From NCBI GenBank assembly GCA_020025615.1, contig JAHHRT010000008.1, positions 1 to 33,173 on the forward strand: DNA of 33,173 nt. The letters run 5' to 3'. The notes under the pieces were generated by a model, which worked only from the letters and a program-made list of their open reading frames with translations, was not told the DNA's origin and made no database searches. The number at the start of each line of letters is the position of its first letter. Position 1 is the stretch's first letter. The stretch is from Oscillospiraceae bacterium (lineage in GTDB: Bacteria > Bacillota > Clostridia > Oscillospirales > Oscillospiraceae). The position numbers and the translations under genes were made by a program. Below, piece after piece: positions 1-7,123 of this stretch.

Positions 1-86
1 ACTGGGGCTATGCATTTGTTCCCGTGGTGGGACCCATCATCGGTGCTGTGATTGCTGTTCTCGTGAATATGATGATTCCCTGGTAA
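1..86 (+). CDS. glpF: Glycerol uptake facilitator (MIP/aquaporin family), C-terminal end only
   Basis: Only the last 27 codons are present, read in frame from base 3 to the TAA at 84-86. The peptide begins WGYAFVPVVGPIIGA and ends NMMIPW, which resembles the last membrane helix of GlpF-type glycerol channels: the W-x-Y-x-x-V-P-x-x-G-P-x-x-G pattern is characteristic of aquaglyceroporins. The protein would let glycerol diffuse through the cytoplasmic membrane. The next genes encode an anaerobic glycerol-3-phosphate dehydrogenase system, which fits a glycerol-use cluster. The fragment is short, so the assignment rests on this motif plus context. Confidence 0.7.
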   Translation, partial: WGYAFVPVVGPIIGAVIAVLVNMMIPW

Positions 87-101
87 GTAGATATTCAAAT
101 C

Positions 102-173
102 AGAGCGGCGAACCCAGGTTCGCCGCTCTATCAAAGACAATGTCGGGTACTCCATCCGGTGTACCCGACCTTT
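102..173 (+). terminator. Two consecutive hairpins between glpF and glpA
   Basis: Bases 102-112 pair perfectly with 119-129 (AGAGCGGCGAA / TTCGCCGCTCT). Bases 142-150 pair with 161-169 (GTCGGGTAC / GTACCCGAC), followed by CTTT. Neither has a long T run, so they may be weak terminators or mRNA-stabilising hairpins that set the glpF to glpA expression ratio. No separate promoter was recognised before glpA. Confidence 0.5.
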
Positions 174-193
174 AAGATTTCAGAAAGGTGTGG

Positions 194-1630
194 ATGCACG
201 TGTATGACGTGATTATCATCGGCGCCGGTGTTTCCGGCTGTGCGATTGCCCGGGAGCTTTCCCGTAAGAAAGCCAAGATTTTGGTGGTGGAACGGGAGGA
301 AGATGTTTGCTGCGGAACCTCCAAGGCCAATTCTGCCATTGTCCATGCCGGCTACGATGCAAAGCACGGTACGCTCATGGCAAAGCTCAATGTCGAGGGC
401 AGCCGGATGATGCCACAGCTTGCCAAGGACCTGGATATTCATTTCCAGGTGAACGGCTCTCTGGTGGTTATGATGAATGAGGATGACCGACCCAGCCTGA
501 ATGACCTTTATGAAAACGGTCTGGCAAACGGGGTAGAGGGCCTGAGAATTATAGAGCGGGACGAGCTGCGGGCTATGGAGCCTAACATCTCCGATGATGC
601 CGTGGCAGCACTCTATGCGCCCACCGGTGCCATTATCTGCCCCTTCGGCCTGACCTTTGCCCTGGCAGAAAATGCGGCGAAAAACGGCGTACAGTTCCAG
701 TTCGACAGCGAAGTCACCGATGTTGCACCCATTGCGGGGGGCTGGAAGGTTTCTACCGTGAAGGGCGATTTGGAGACCAAGGTGGTTGTCAACGCCGCCG
801 GCCTCTATTCTGATAAGATTCACAACATGGTCACCGATGACAAGATGACCATTATTCCCCGCCGCGGCGACTATTTCCTGCTGGATAAGGCCACTGCCGG
901 CTTCGTAAAAAATACCATTTTCCAGCTGCCCGGTAAGCTGGGCAAGGGTGTTCTGGTGGCCCCCACGGTCCACGGAAACACCATCGTCGGCCCCACTGCC
1001 ATTGACATTGAGGACAAGGACAACACCGCAACCACCCAGGCAGGGCTGGACGATGTTCGGGCCAAGTGCGGCACCGCCGTTAAGAACCTGAATCTGCGGC
1101 AGACCATTACCAGCTTTGCAGGCCTGCGTGCCCATGAGGCACGGCACGAGTTCTTCATTGGAGAAGTGAAGCCCGGCTTTGTGGACTGCGCCGCCATTGA
1201 GTCCCCCGGCCTTTCCAGCTCTCCCGCCATCGGCGTGATGGTAGCTGGAATTGTGGACGGCATTCTCCACTTAGAGGACGACCCCACCTTCGACGGCACC
1301 CGCAAGGGAATCCTGGACCCCAAGACCCTGTCTATGGAGGAGCGCAGTGAACTGATTCGGAAAAATCCCGCCTATGGCAACGTGATCTGCCGCTGTGAGA
1401 CCGTTACCGAGGGCGAAATGATTGACGCCATTCACCGGGTGCCCGGCGCCCGGAGCCTGGATGGCATTAAGCGCCGCACCAGAGGCGGTATGGGCCGCTG
1501 TCAGGGCGGCTTCTGCAGCCCCAGAGTGATGGAAATTCTGTCGAGAGAGCTGGGCGTTCCCATGGACCAGATCACCAAGTCCGGCGGGGAATCCAAGCTC
1601 ATTGTCGGTACCAATAAGGACACACTGTAA
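194..1630 (+). CDS. glpA: GlpA-like FAD-dependent glycerol-3-phosphate dehydrogenase with C-terminal BFD-type iron-sulfur domain
   Basis: A 478-residue flavoprotein of the DAO/GlpA family. It probably oxidises sn-glycerol-3-phosphate to dihydroxyacetone phosphate under anaerobic conditions. The N-terminus carries the FAD-binding fold (VIIIGAGVSG followed by a basic stretch and VVEREEDV), and residues around 40-60 include the family motif SNSAIVHAGYD-like (here KANSAIVHAGYD). The C-terminal about 90 residues hold a BFD-like [2Fe-2S] domain with the pattern C-R-C (ICRCETV) and then a CQGGFC pair. The start is uncertain: GTG 188, ATG 194 and GTG 200 are in frame. ATG 194 is preferred because AGAAAGG (182-188) sits 5 nt upstream. 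The next gene begins 10 nt after the stop, so the two are almost certainly co-transcribed. Confidence 0.85.
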   Translation: MHVYDVIIIGAGVSGCAIARELSRKKAKILVVEREEDVCCGTSKANSAIVHAGYDAKHGTLMAKLNVEGSRMMPQLAKDLDIHFQVNGSLVVMMNEDDRPSLNDLYENGLANGVEGLRIIERDELRAMEPNISDDAVAALYAPTGAIICPFGLTFALAENAAKNGVQFQFDSEVTDVAPIAGGWKVSTVKGDLETKVVVNAAGLYSDKIHNMVTDDKMTIIPRRGDYFLLDKATAGFVKNTIFQLPGKLGKGVLVAPTVHGNTIVGPTAIDIEDKDNTATTQAGLDDVRAKCGTAVKNLNLRQTITSFAGLRAHEARHEFFIGEVKPGFVDCAAIESPGLSSSPAIGVMVAGIVDGILHLEDDPTFDGTRKGILDPKTLSMEERSELIRKNPAYGNVICRCETVTEGEMIDAIHRVPGARSLDGIKRRTRGGMGRCQGGFCSPRVMEILSRELGVPMDQITKSGGESKLIVGTNKDTL

Positions 1631-1640
1631 GGAGGCTGCT

Positions 1641-2906
1641 ATGAAAGAATATGATCTTGTAATCATTGGCGGCGGTCCCGCCGGTCTGGCAGCAGCCGTG
1701 GCAGCGAGAGACGCCGGAATTCAGGACATTCTGATTCTGGAACGTGACAACGAGCTGGGCGGTATCCTGAACCAGTGCATCCACAACGGCTTCGGCCTGC
1801 ATACCTTCAAGGAGGAGCTGACCGGCCCGGAATATGCTTCCCGCTTCATCCAGCAGGTGAAGGAGCGGAACATCGAATATAAGCTGGGCACCATGGTCCT
1901 GGACCTGGCCCAGGATAAGACCGTTACCGCAATGAACCGGGAAGACGGCCTGTTCCAGCTCCATCCCAAGGCTGTGATTCTGGCGATGGGCTGCCGGGAG
2001 CGCCCCAGAGGTGCCCTGAACATCCCCGGTTCCCGTCCTGCCGGTATCTACACCGCCGGTACGGCCCAGCGTCTGGTGAACATGGAGGGCTATCTTCCCG
2101 GACGGAAGGTGGTTATCCTGGGCTCCGGCGATATCGGCCTCATCATGGCCCGCCGCATGACCTTGGAAGGTGCCAAGGTTCAGGTGGTTGCGGAGCTGCT
2201 GCCTTACTCCGGCGGTCTGAAGCGGAACATTGTCCAGTGCCTGGACGACTTCGGTATTCCCCTAAAGCTCAGCCACACGGTTGTGGATATTCGGGGCCGA
2301 AAGCGGGTGGAGGGTGTTACCATTGCCCAGGTGGAGAATGGCAAGCCTGTGCCCGGCACGGAAGAATACTATGAATGTGATACGCTGCTGCTTTCCTGCG
2401 GCCTGATTCCCGAGAACGAGCTGAGCCGGGCTGCCGGTGTTCAGCTGAACCCGGTGACCAATGGCCCCGCTGTCAACGAAAGTCTGGAAACCAGTATTCC
2501 CGGCGTGTTTGCCGCCGGTAATGTGCTCCATGTCCACGATCTGGTGGACTATGTCTCCGAAGAGGCCGGTGCTGCCGGACGCCATGCGGCGGCCTACATC
2601 CGGGGCGGTGAGGCTGTCACCAGAAAGACCCTGCCCATTACCTGCAAGGACGGTGTACGGTATACCGTGCCCCTGTCCGTCCGGCCGGAATGTCTGGATC
2701 CCGAGGGCACCATGACCCTGCGGTTCCGGGTTGGTGCCGTGTATACCGGCAAGCAGATTGCCATCTATGCCGGGGACAAGCTGCTCTACAGCCGCAAGCG
2801 GAAAATCATGGCTCCCGGCGAAATGGAGACCGTAGAGCTGAAATCCAAGCTGATTCTGGACTGCCCCGAGGCAGAGGAACTGTGTGTAAAACTGGAGGAT
2901 GCATGA
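1641..2906 (+). CDS. NAD(P)/FAD-dependent oxidoreductase, partner of the GlpA-like protein
   Basis: A 421-residue pyridine nucleotide-disulfide-type flavoprotein. The FAD-binding motif is at the N-terminus (VIIGGGPAGLAAAVAA), a second nucleotide-binding motif lies mid-protein (VVILGSGDIGLIMARR), and the FAD-contacting segment GVFAAGNVLHVHDLVD precedes the C-terminal region. In Firmicutes such proteins follow GlpA and take the place of the E. coli GlpB subunit, passing electrons from glycerol-3-phosphate to an acceptor; this role is inferred from order and family. ATG 1641 is chosen because GGAGG (1631-1635) is 5 nt upstream and the peptide begins directly with the dinucleotide fold. The gene ends one base before the next start codon. 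Confidence 0.82.
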   Translation: MKEYDLVIIGGGPAGLAAAVAARDAGIQDILILERDNELGGILNQCIHNGFGLHTFKEELTGPEYASRFIQQVKERNIEYKLGTMVLDLAQDKTVTAMNREDGLFQLHPKAVILAMGCRERPRGALNIPGSRPAGIYTAGTAQRLVNMEGYLPGRKVVILGSGDIGLIMARRMTLEGAKVQVVAELLPYSGGLKRNIVQCLDDFGIPLKLSHTVVDIRGRKRVEGVTIAQVENGKPVPGTEEYYECDTLLLSCGLIPENELSRAAGVQLNPVTNGPAVNESLETSIPGVFAAGNVLHVHDLVDYVSEEAGAAGRHAAAYIRGGEAVTRKTLPITCKDGVRYTVPLSVRPECLDPEGTMTLRFRVGAVYTGKQIAIYAGDKLLYSRKRKIMAPGEMETVELKSKLILDCPEAEELCVKLEDA

Positions 2907-2907
2907 T

Positions 2908-3273
2908 ATGAAAACAGTGAATTTGACTTGTATCGGCTGTCCTCTTGGCTGCCCCCTCACAGTGGAGATGGACGGCGCAGAGGTCAAGTCCGTCACGGGC
3001 AACACCTGCAAAAACGGTGACAAGTACGCCCGGAAAGAGATGACCAATCCCACCCGGATTGTCACCAGCACCGTTCGGGTCAGCGGCGGTCATCTGCCGG
3101 TGGTCTGCGTGAAAACCGCAACAGACGTTCCGAAGGGCAAGATGTTTGAATGTGTCAAGGCACTGCGGGACATTGAGGTTTCCGCACCTGTGTCCATTGG
3201 ACAGGTGATTGTCCCGGATATTGCCGGAACCGGCGTTCCGGTAATCGCCACCAAGAACATCAGAAGCGTATAA
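2908..3273 (+). CDS. DUF1667 four-cysteine protein of the glycerol-3-phosphate dehydrogenase operon
   Basis: A 121-residue protein starting MKTVNLTCIGCPLGCPLTVEM. The first 35 residues have the cysteine pattern C-x2-C-x3-C and then a later NTCKNG cysteine, which is the signature of the DUF1667 family. That family typically sits third in operons with GlpA-like and FAD/NAD oxidoreductase genes. It is likely a metal or iron-sulfur binding small subunit; the biochemical role is not established. ATG 2908 is preferred over ATG 2899, which would directly abut the GGAGG at 2894-2898. The 2908 start lies 9 nt from that ribosome-binding site and overlaps nothing. The operon terminator follows 28 nt after the stop. 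Confidence 0.85.
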   Translation: MKTVNLTCIGCPLGCPLTVEMDGAEVKSVTGNTCKNGDKYARKEMTNPTRIVTSTVRVSGGHLPVVCVKTATDVPKGKMFECVKALRDIEVSAPVSIGQVIVPDIAGTGVPVIATKNIRSV

Positions 3274-3301
3274 CGGCAAAATCATATCACTAACTATCTG
3301 A

Positions 3302-3326
3302 GGGGTCGGCGCAGCCGACCCCTTTT
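3302..3326 (+). terminator. Rho-independent terminator of the glp operon
   Basis: A perfect 9-bp stem GGGGTCGGC (3302-3310) / GCCGACCCC (3314-3322) with a GCA loop, followed by TTTT. Confidence 0.88.
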
Positions 3327-3363
3327 GTCCGCCTGAGACGGGCAAAATCCTTACGTTGGGGGC

Positions 3364-3432
3364 GATATGTATGTTTGCCGAAGTACACCCCTTCGGCGGA
3401 CCAAATTGTAACCTGATTTCCCGCTTTTCGGC
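3364..3432. repeat. Structured intergenic element, copy 1 (upstream of threonine ammonia-lyase)
   Basis: Begins with GATATGTAT (3364-3372). After 11 nt comes a 7-nt loop TACACCC (3384-3390) enclosed by the 7-bp stem GCCGAAG (3377-3383) / CTTCGGC (3391-3397). A TGATTT segment (3414-3419) and a weak CCG/CGG hairpin follow. The same order, spacing and loop recur at 15270-15340 with a different stem sequence. The strand of action is unknown. The rest of the 3327-3511 spacer shows nothing else I recognise. Confidence 0.5.
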
Positions 3433-3511
3433 TGTTTTCTGCCGGTTGAGGACTGTGAGAATTTTGGCACACACGGGAGCGAAAAAGCAAAAAATTTTAT
3501 GGAACTAACTA

Positions 3512-3540
3512 TTGAAAACATGGACGGATTGCGTTATGAT
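3512..3540 (+). promoter_or_regulatory. Sigma-70 type promoter for threonine ammonia-lyase
   Basis: -35 TTGAAA (3512-3517), 17-bp spacer, -10 TATGAT (3535-3540). This places transcription start near 3547, inside the in-frame upstream extension of the coding frame. It therefore argues for the ATG pair at 3577/3580 as the true start rather than ATG 3499. Confidence 0.75.
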
Positions 3541-3576
3541 TCGGGAGAACAAAATCGAAACGATTTGGAGGGACCT

Positions 3577-4773
3577 ATGATGGTTACACTGGAAATGATT
3601 CGGGACGCTCAAAAGGCCTTGGAGGGTGTGGTTAGAAAAACTCCCCTGGACCCGGCACCCCAGATCGGAAAGAATATCTACATCAAAGCAGAAAATCTTC
3701 AGATGACCGGTGCATTTAAGCTCCGGGGCGCTTACAATAAGATTCGTTCCCTCACTCCTGAGGAAGCGGCAAAGGGCGTAATTGCCTGTTCTGCGGGCAA
3801 CCATGCCCAGGGCATTGCCTACTCTGCAACCAAACTGGGCATCAAGTCCATCATCTGTATGCCTGCCGGTGCCCCCATGAGCAAGGTGGAGGCCACCAAG
3901 GGCTACGGCGCTGAGGTGGTGCTGGTTCCCGGTGTCTATGACGACGCTGCCAAAGAGGCAGAACGTCTGCGTCAGGAGCATGGCTATACCTTCGCCCATC
4001 CCTTTAACGATCCCTATGTCATTGCAGGCCAGGGCACCATCGGCCTGGAAATCCTGGACCAGCTGCCCGATGTGGAACAGGTTGTGGTTCCCATTGGCGG
4101 CGGCGGACTGATCAGCGGCATTGCCATTGCCCTGAAGTCCCTGAAGCCCGACGTCCGTGTCATCGGTGTTCAGGCTGCCGGTGCAGCTTCCATGTATACC
4201 TCTCACTACCGCGGCACCCCTGTAGAGCTGCGCAACGTCTCCACCATTGCCGACGGCATCGCTGTGAAGCGGCCCGGCGATCTGACCTTCGCCATCTGCG
4301 AAAAATATGTGGATGAGATTGTCACCGTCACCGAGGAGGAAATCGCCTATGGCATCCTTCGGCTCATCGAGGGCCAGAAGACCGTGGCAGAGGGCGCAGG
4401 TGCTACTCCTGTGGCGGCAGTCCTGGCAGGCAAGGTAGACACCCTGAGACGGAAGACTGTGTGCGTGGTCTCCGGCGGCAATGTGGATGTTACCACCCTG
4501 TCCCGAATCATCACCAAGGGCCTTTCTCACTCCGGACGGATTGTGGAAATCGCCACCAAGATTTCCGACCGCCCCGGCAGCCTGATGCAGCTGCTCCATG
4601 TGGTGTCTGAGACCGGCGCCAATATTGTGAGCATCAACCACGCAAGAGAGGCCAAGGCCGCTGACGTGGGTGCCTGCATTGTTACCATGGTCCTGGAGAC
4701 CCGGGATCAGGCCCATATCCAGCAGATTCAGGATCAGCTGACCCAGCAGGAATACTACCTACTGAAAAACTAA
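3577..4773 (+). CDS. ilvA: Threonine ammonia-lyase (threonine dehydratase) with C-terminal ACT domain
   Basis: A 398-residue fold-type II PLP enzyme that deaminates L-threonine to 2-oxobutanoate and ammonia, feeding isoleucine synthesis or fermentative threonine breakdown. The PLP lysine is in FKLRGAYNK (residue 48), the phosphate-binding loop is GGGGLISG, and the serine/glycine-rich segment VVSGGNVD lies near residue 310. The last about 75 residues form an ACT-like regulatory domain (IATKISDRPGSLMQLL...). The length matches the short, single-ACT type found in Firmicutes, not the two-ACT E. coli IlvA. GGAGGG at 3567-3572 serves ATG 3577 or ATG 3580 equally well. Biosynthetic (ilvA) and catabolic (tdcB) roles cannot be separated here: no ilv or tdc neighbours are present and the gene has its own promoter. 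Confidence 0.88.
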   Translation: MMVTLEMIRDAQKALEGVVRKTPLDPAPQIGKNIYIKAENLQMTGAFKLRGAYNKIRSLTPEEAAKGVIACSAGNHAQGIAYSATKLGIKSIICMPAGAPMSKVEATKGYGAEVVLVPGVYDDAAKEAERLRQEHGYTFAHPFNDPYVIAGQGTIGLEILDQLPDVEQVVVPIGGGGLISGIAIALKSLKPDVRVIGVQAAGAASMYTSHYRGTPVELRNVSTIADGIAVKRPGDLTFAICEKYVDEIVTVTEEEIAYGILRLIEGQKTVAEGAGATPVAAVLAGKVDTLRRKTVCVVSGGNVDVTTLSRIITKGLSHSGRIVEIATKISDRPGSLMQLLHVVSETGANIVSINHAREAKAADVGACIVTMVLETRDQAHIQQIQDQLTQQEYYLLKN

Positions 4774-4786
4774 TCACCGGAAACTA

Positions 4787-4815
4787 TTGACAAAGCTCCC
4801 GGATAGGCGTATACT
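4787..4815 (+). promoter_or_regulatory. Promoter of the cobalamin-riboswitch operon
   Basis: -35 TTGACA (4787-4792), 17-bp spacer, -10 TATACT (4810-4815). This is a near-consensus promoter immediately upstream of the riboswitch, starting 14 nt after the threonine ammonia-lyase stop codon. Confidence 0.82.
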
Positions 4816-4839
4816 GAAACCGTCAATTGAAGAGCATGA

Positions 4840-5015
4840 GAGTGCTGCTGTGACCGCTTTAGGTACGGCAGAGAATAGGGAATCCGGTGTGAATCCGGAA
4901 CGGTACCGCCACTGTATGCGCGGAGGCACCACACATGACGAAAGTCGGTCATTGGAAATTTTTCTGAGAAGGCTGTGTGGCGGCTGACGATGCGCAAGTC
5001 AGGAGACCTGCTTGG
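4840..5015 (+). ncRNA. Cobalamin (adenosylcobalamin-type) riboswitch
   Basis: The conserved core is readable: GGGAATCCGGTGTGAATCC, then CGGTACCGCCACTGTATGC, then at 4995-5011 AAGTCAGGAGACCTGC, the B12-box segment. Order and spacing match cobalamin riboswitches. The outer ends of P1 were not resolved, so the boundaries are approximate. A strong intrinsic terminator follows 60 nt later, so control is probably by transcription termination when cobalamin is bound. It sits in front of a chelatase/importer operon, which fits B12 repression. Confidence 0.93.
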
Positions 5016-5074
5016 TGTGCATGATATTTTCCATTGTCAAGCGATGGGAAATAGATTTTTAACGCAGAAATACG

Positions 5075-5109
5075 GCTGCGGCAGTTTTTTATAACTGCCG
5101 CAGCTTTTT
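5075..5109 (+). terminator. Riboswitch-controlled intrinsic terminator
   Basis: A perfect 12-bp stem GCTGCGGCAGTT (5075-5086) / AACTGCCGCAGC (5093-5104) with loop TTTTAT, followed by TTTTTA. It lies just after the riboswitch and before the operon it serves, the expected place for the expression platform. Confidence 0.88.
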
Positions 5110-5212
5110 ATTTTGCCCTTTCCTTTGCGCTTATCAGAAATGGCTGCTCCCCCTTGCAGCCCTCTGTTTGCGATAAACGTGGTTGATTGCCCAAGGCCAC
5201 GAGAGCAGAGAT

Positions 5213-5248
5213 GGTTTGGCACTGACGCGGAACAGTCGGTGCCAAACC
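5213..5248 (+). other. Second leader hairpin before the chelatase gene
   Basis: GGTTTGGCACTGAC (5213-5226) pairs with GTCGGTGCCAAACC (5235-5248) over 14 bp with one G-T pair and an 8-nt loop. There is no T run, so a 5' mRNA stabiliser or second control point is possible. The rest of the 5110-5310 leader shows no coding or other signal. Confidence 0.55.
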
Positions 5249-5323
5249 TTGTCTGTTACAAGCTTGTTTTAAAGAGCCCCCCTTTTTTGGGACCTTTAAA
5301 TATATATTTTGGAGGATAAGAAT

Positions 5324-7039
5324 ATGAAGCATATGACAAAAGCCGTAGCAATGCTGCTGGCAGTCTGCATGATGCTGGGTCTTGCAGCCTGCGGTCAGGC
5401 GGCACCGGCTCCCACGGAGGCTCCTGCCACTACCCAGGCAGCTGCACCCGAGACGGAAGCACCTGAGACCGAAGCCGCCGCAGAAAAGCCTGTTCTGCTG
5501 GTGGTCAGCTTTGGCACCAGCTACAATGATTCCCGTGAGGCTACCATTGGCGCTGTGGAAGCAGACCTGCAGAAGGCATACCCGGACTATGAGGTCCGCA
5601 GAGCTTTTACCAGCCAGATTATCATTGACAAGCTCAAGGAGCGGGACAACATCGATACCGACAATGTGACCCAGGCCATGGAGCGCCTGATCGCTGACGG
5701 CGTCAAGGAAGTTGTTGTTCAGCCTACCCATGTGATGCCCGGCTTCGAGTATGACGACATGGTGAAGGAAGTCAGCACTTTCGCAGATAAGTTCGATAAG
5801 CTCACCATCAGCAAGCCCCTGCTCACCGACAACGAGGACTATGACCGCCTGGCTGCCGCTCTGGTGAAGGAGACCGCTGAGTATAACCAGGAAGGCACCG
5901 CCATTGTGTTCATGGGCCACGGCACTGAGCACGAATCCAACTCCACTTACGCAAGAATGCAGAAGCGGTTCGCCGCTCTCGGCTACAACAACTACATTGT
6001 AGGCACCGTTGAGGCAACTCCCTCTCTGGAAGATGTTATCGGCATTGCCAAGGAGTCCGGCGCTAAGAAGGTCGTCCTGCTGCCCCTGATGGTGGTTGCC
6101 GGTGACCATGCCAACAACGATATGGCAGGCGATGAGGAAGGCTCCTGGAAGACCGAGTTCGAGAAGGCCGGCTTCGAGGTTGAGTGCGTTCTCAAGGGCA
6201 TGGGCCAGTATGAGGACGTCCGCAAGATGTACATTGACCACGCCGCTGCTGCCATGGAAGGCCAGAAGCCTGTTCTCCTGGCTGTGAGCTTCGGCACCAG
6301 CTACAACGATTCCCGCGACATTACCATCGGCGCTGTGGAAGCTGCCCTGCAGGAGGCTAACCCCGACTACCAGGTTCGCAGAGCTTTCACCAGCCAGATC
6401 ATCATCGACATCCTGAATGAGCGGGACGGCCTGGCCATTGACAATGTGACCCAGGCTATGGATCGTCTGGTTGCCGACGGCGTAAAGGAAGTTGTTGTTC
6501 AGCCTACCCACGTCATGGCCGGCTTTGAGTACGACGATGTGATGAAGGAAATCGAAAGCTACAAGGACAAGTTCGACAGCATGAAGATCGGCTCTGCTCT
6601 GCTAGTTGAGGATACCGACTACACCAACCTGGCAAAGATTCTGGTTGACGAGACCAAGGATTATGTGGCTGACGACACCGCCATTGTATTCATGGGCCAC
6701 GGCACTGAGCATGAGGCAAACGCCACCTATGCAAAGCTCCAGGAGACCATGAACAAGGAAGGCTACAAGAACTACATCATCGGCACTGTCGAGGCAACTC
6801 CCTCTCTGGAGGACGTGATTGCGATGGCAAAGGAAGCCGGTGTCAAGAAGGTTGTGCTGCTGCCCCTGATGATCGTTGCCGGTGACCACGCCAACAACGA
6901 TATGGCAGGTGACGAGGAAGGCTCCTGGAAGACCGAGTTTGAGAAGGCCGGTTTCGAGGTAGAGTGTGTCCTCAAGGGCATGGGCCAGTACCCCGGTGTT
7001 CAGCAGATGATCGTAGATCATGCAGCTGCTGCTAAGTAA
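5324..7039 (+). CDS. Surface lipoprotein with two tandem CbiK-type sirohydrochlorin cobaltochelatase domains
   Basis: A 571-residue protein. Residues 1-23 are a lipoprotein signal ending in the lipobox LAAC (Cys23), followed by a 30-residue Ala/Pro/Thr/Glu linker. Domain 1 (from Lys55) and domain 2 (from Lys315) are both class II CbiK chelatase units offset by exactly 260 residues. Each opens KPVLL-x-VSFGTSYNDSR and contains FMGHGTEH (His199/His203 and His459/His463) and AGDHANND (His262 and His522). The two histidine sites match the catalytic pair of CbiK in spacing, so both domains look active. CbiK inserts cobalt into sirohydrochlorin in anaerobic B12 synthesis, but this copy should be exported and anchored. 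ATG 5324 is chosen because GGAGG (5311-5315) lies 8 nt upstream; an in-frame TTG at 5309 is less likely. It is the first gene after the cobalamin riboswitch. The true metal and tetrapyrrole are unknown; heme or iron handling is an alternative. Confidence 0.87.
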   Translation: MKHMTKAVAMLLAVCMMLGLAACGQAAPAPTEAPATTQAAAPETEAPETEAAAEKPVLLVVSFGTSYNDSREATIGAVEADLQKAYPDYEVRRAFTSQIIIDKLKERDNIDTDNVTQAMERLIADGVKEVVVQPTHVMPGFEYDDMVKEVSTFADKFDKLTISKPLLTDNEDYDRLAAALVKETAEYNQEGTAIVFMGHGTEHESNSTYARMQKRFAALGYNNYIVGTVEATPSLEDVIGIAKESGAKKVVLLPLMVVAGDHANNDMAGDEEGSWKTEFEKAGFEVECVLKGMGQYEDVRKMYIDHAAAAMEGQKPVLLAVSFGTSYNDSRDITIGAVEAALQEANPDYQVRRAFTSQIIIDILNERDGLAIDNVTQAMDRLVADGVKEVVVQPTHVMAGFEYDDVMKEIESYKDKFDSMKIGSALLVEDTDYTNLAKILVDETKDYVADDTAIVFMGHGTEHEANATYAKLQETMNKEGYKNYIIGTVEATPSLEDVIAMAKEAGVKKVVLLPLMIVAGDHANNDMAGDEEGSWKTEFEKAGFEVECVLKGMGQYPGVQQMIVDHAAAAK

Positions 7040-7060
7040 AATCTGAATAAACCGCACAGT

Positions 7061-7097
7061 ATCTTCTGCGCATACGGGATCCGTAGGCGCAGAAGAT
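7061..7097 (+). other. Intra-operon hairpin after the double chelatase gene
   Basis: Bases 7061-7077 pair with 7081-7097 (17 positions, one mismatch, GAT loop). Only TTTC follows, so it may be a leaky terminator or 3'-end stabiliser that lets the chelatase lipoprotein be made in excess over the downstream genes. Confidence 0.6.
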
Positions 7098-7123
7098 TTC
7101 TGCGTATTAAGATGGAGGAAAAT

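Noticed and set aside
3290..3490. Minus-strand peptides resembling each other at both structured elements (3290-3490 and 15127-15501)
   Set aside because: The resemblance comes from the shared DNA element and does not keep a reading frame; base-paired structure, not protein, is conserved.
3499..3576. 26-codon N-terminal extension of threonine ammonia-lyase, considered as a leader peptide
   Set aside because: A consensus promoter lies inside it (3512-3540) and there is no run of Thr/Ile/Leu/Val regulatory codons, so it is untranslated upstream DNA.
5113..5319. Small 68-codon frame in the riboswitch leader
   Set aside because: No ribosome-binding site, no similarity to anything known, and it covers the leader hairpin at 5213-5248.
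5486..7039. Possibility that the tandem chelatase repeats are an assembly duplication
   Set aside because: The two halves differ at many synonymous and some amino-acid positions along their length, so this is a true biological duplication.
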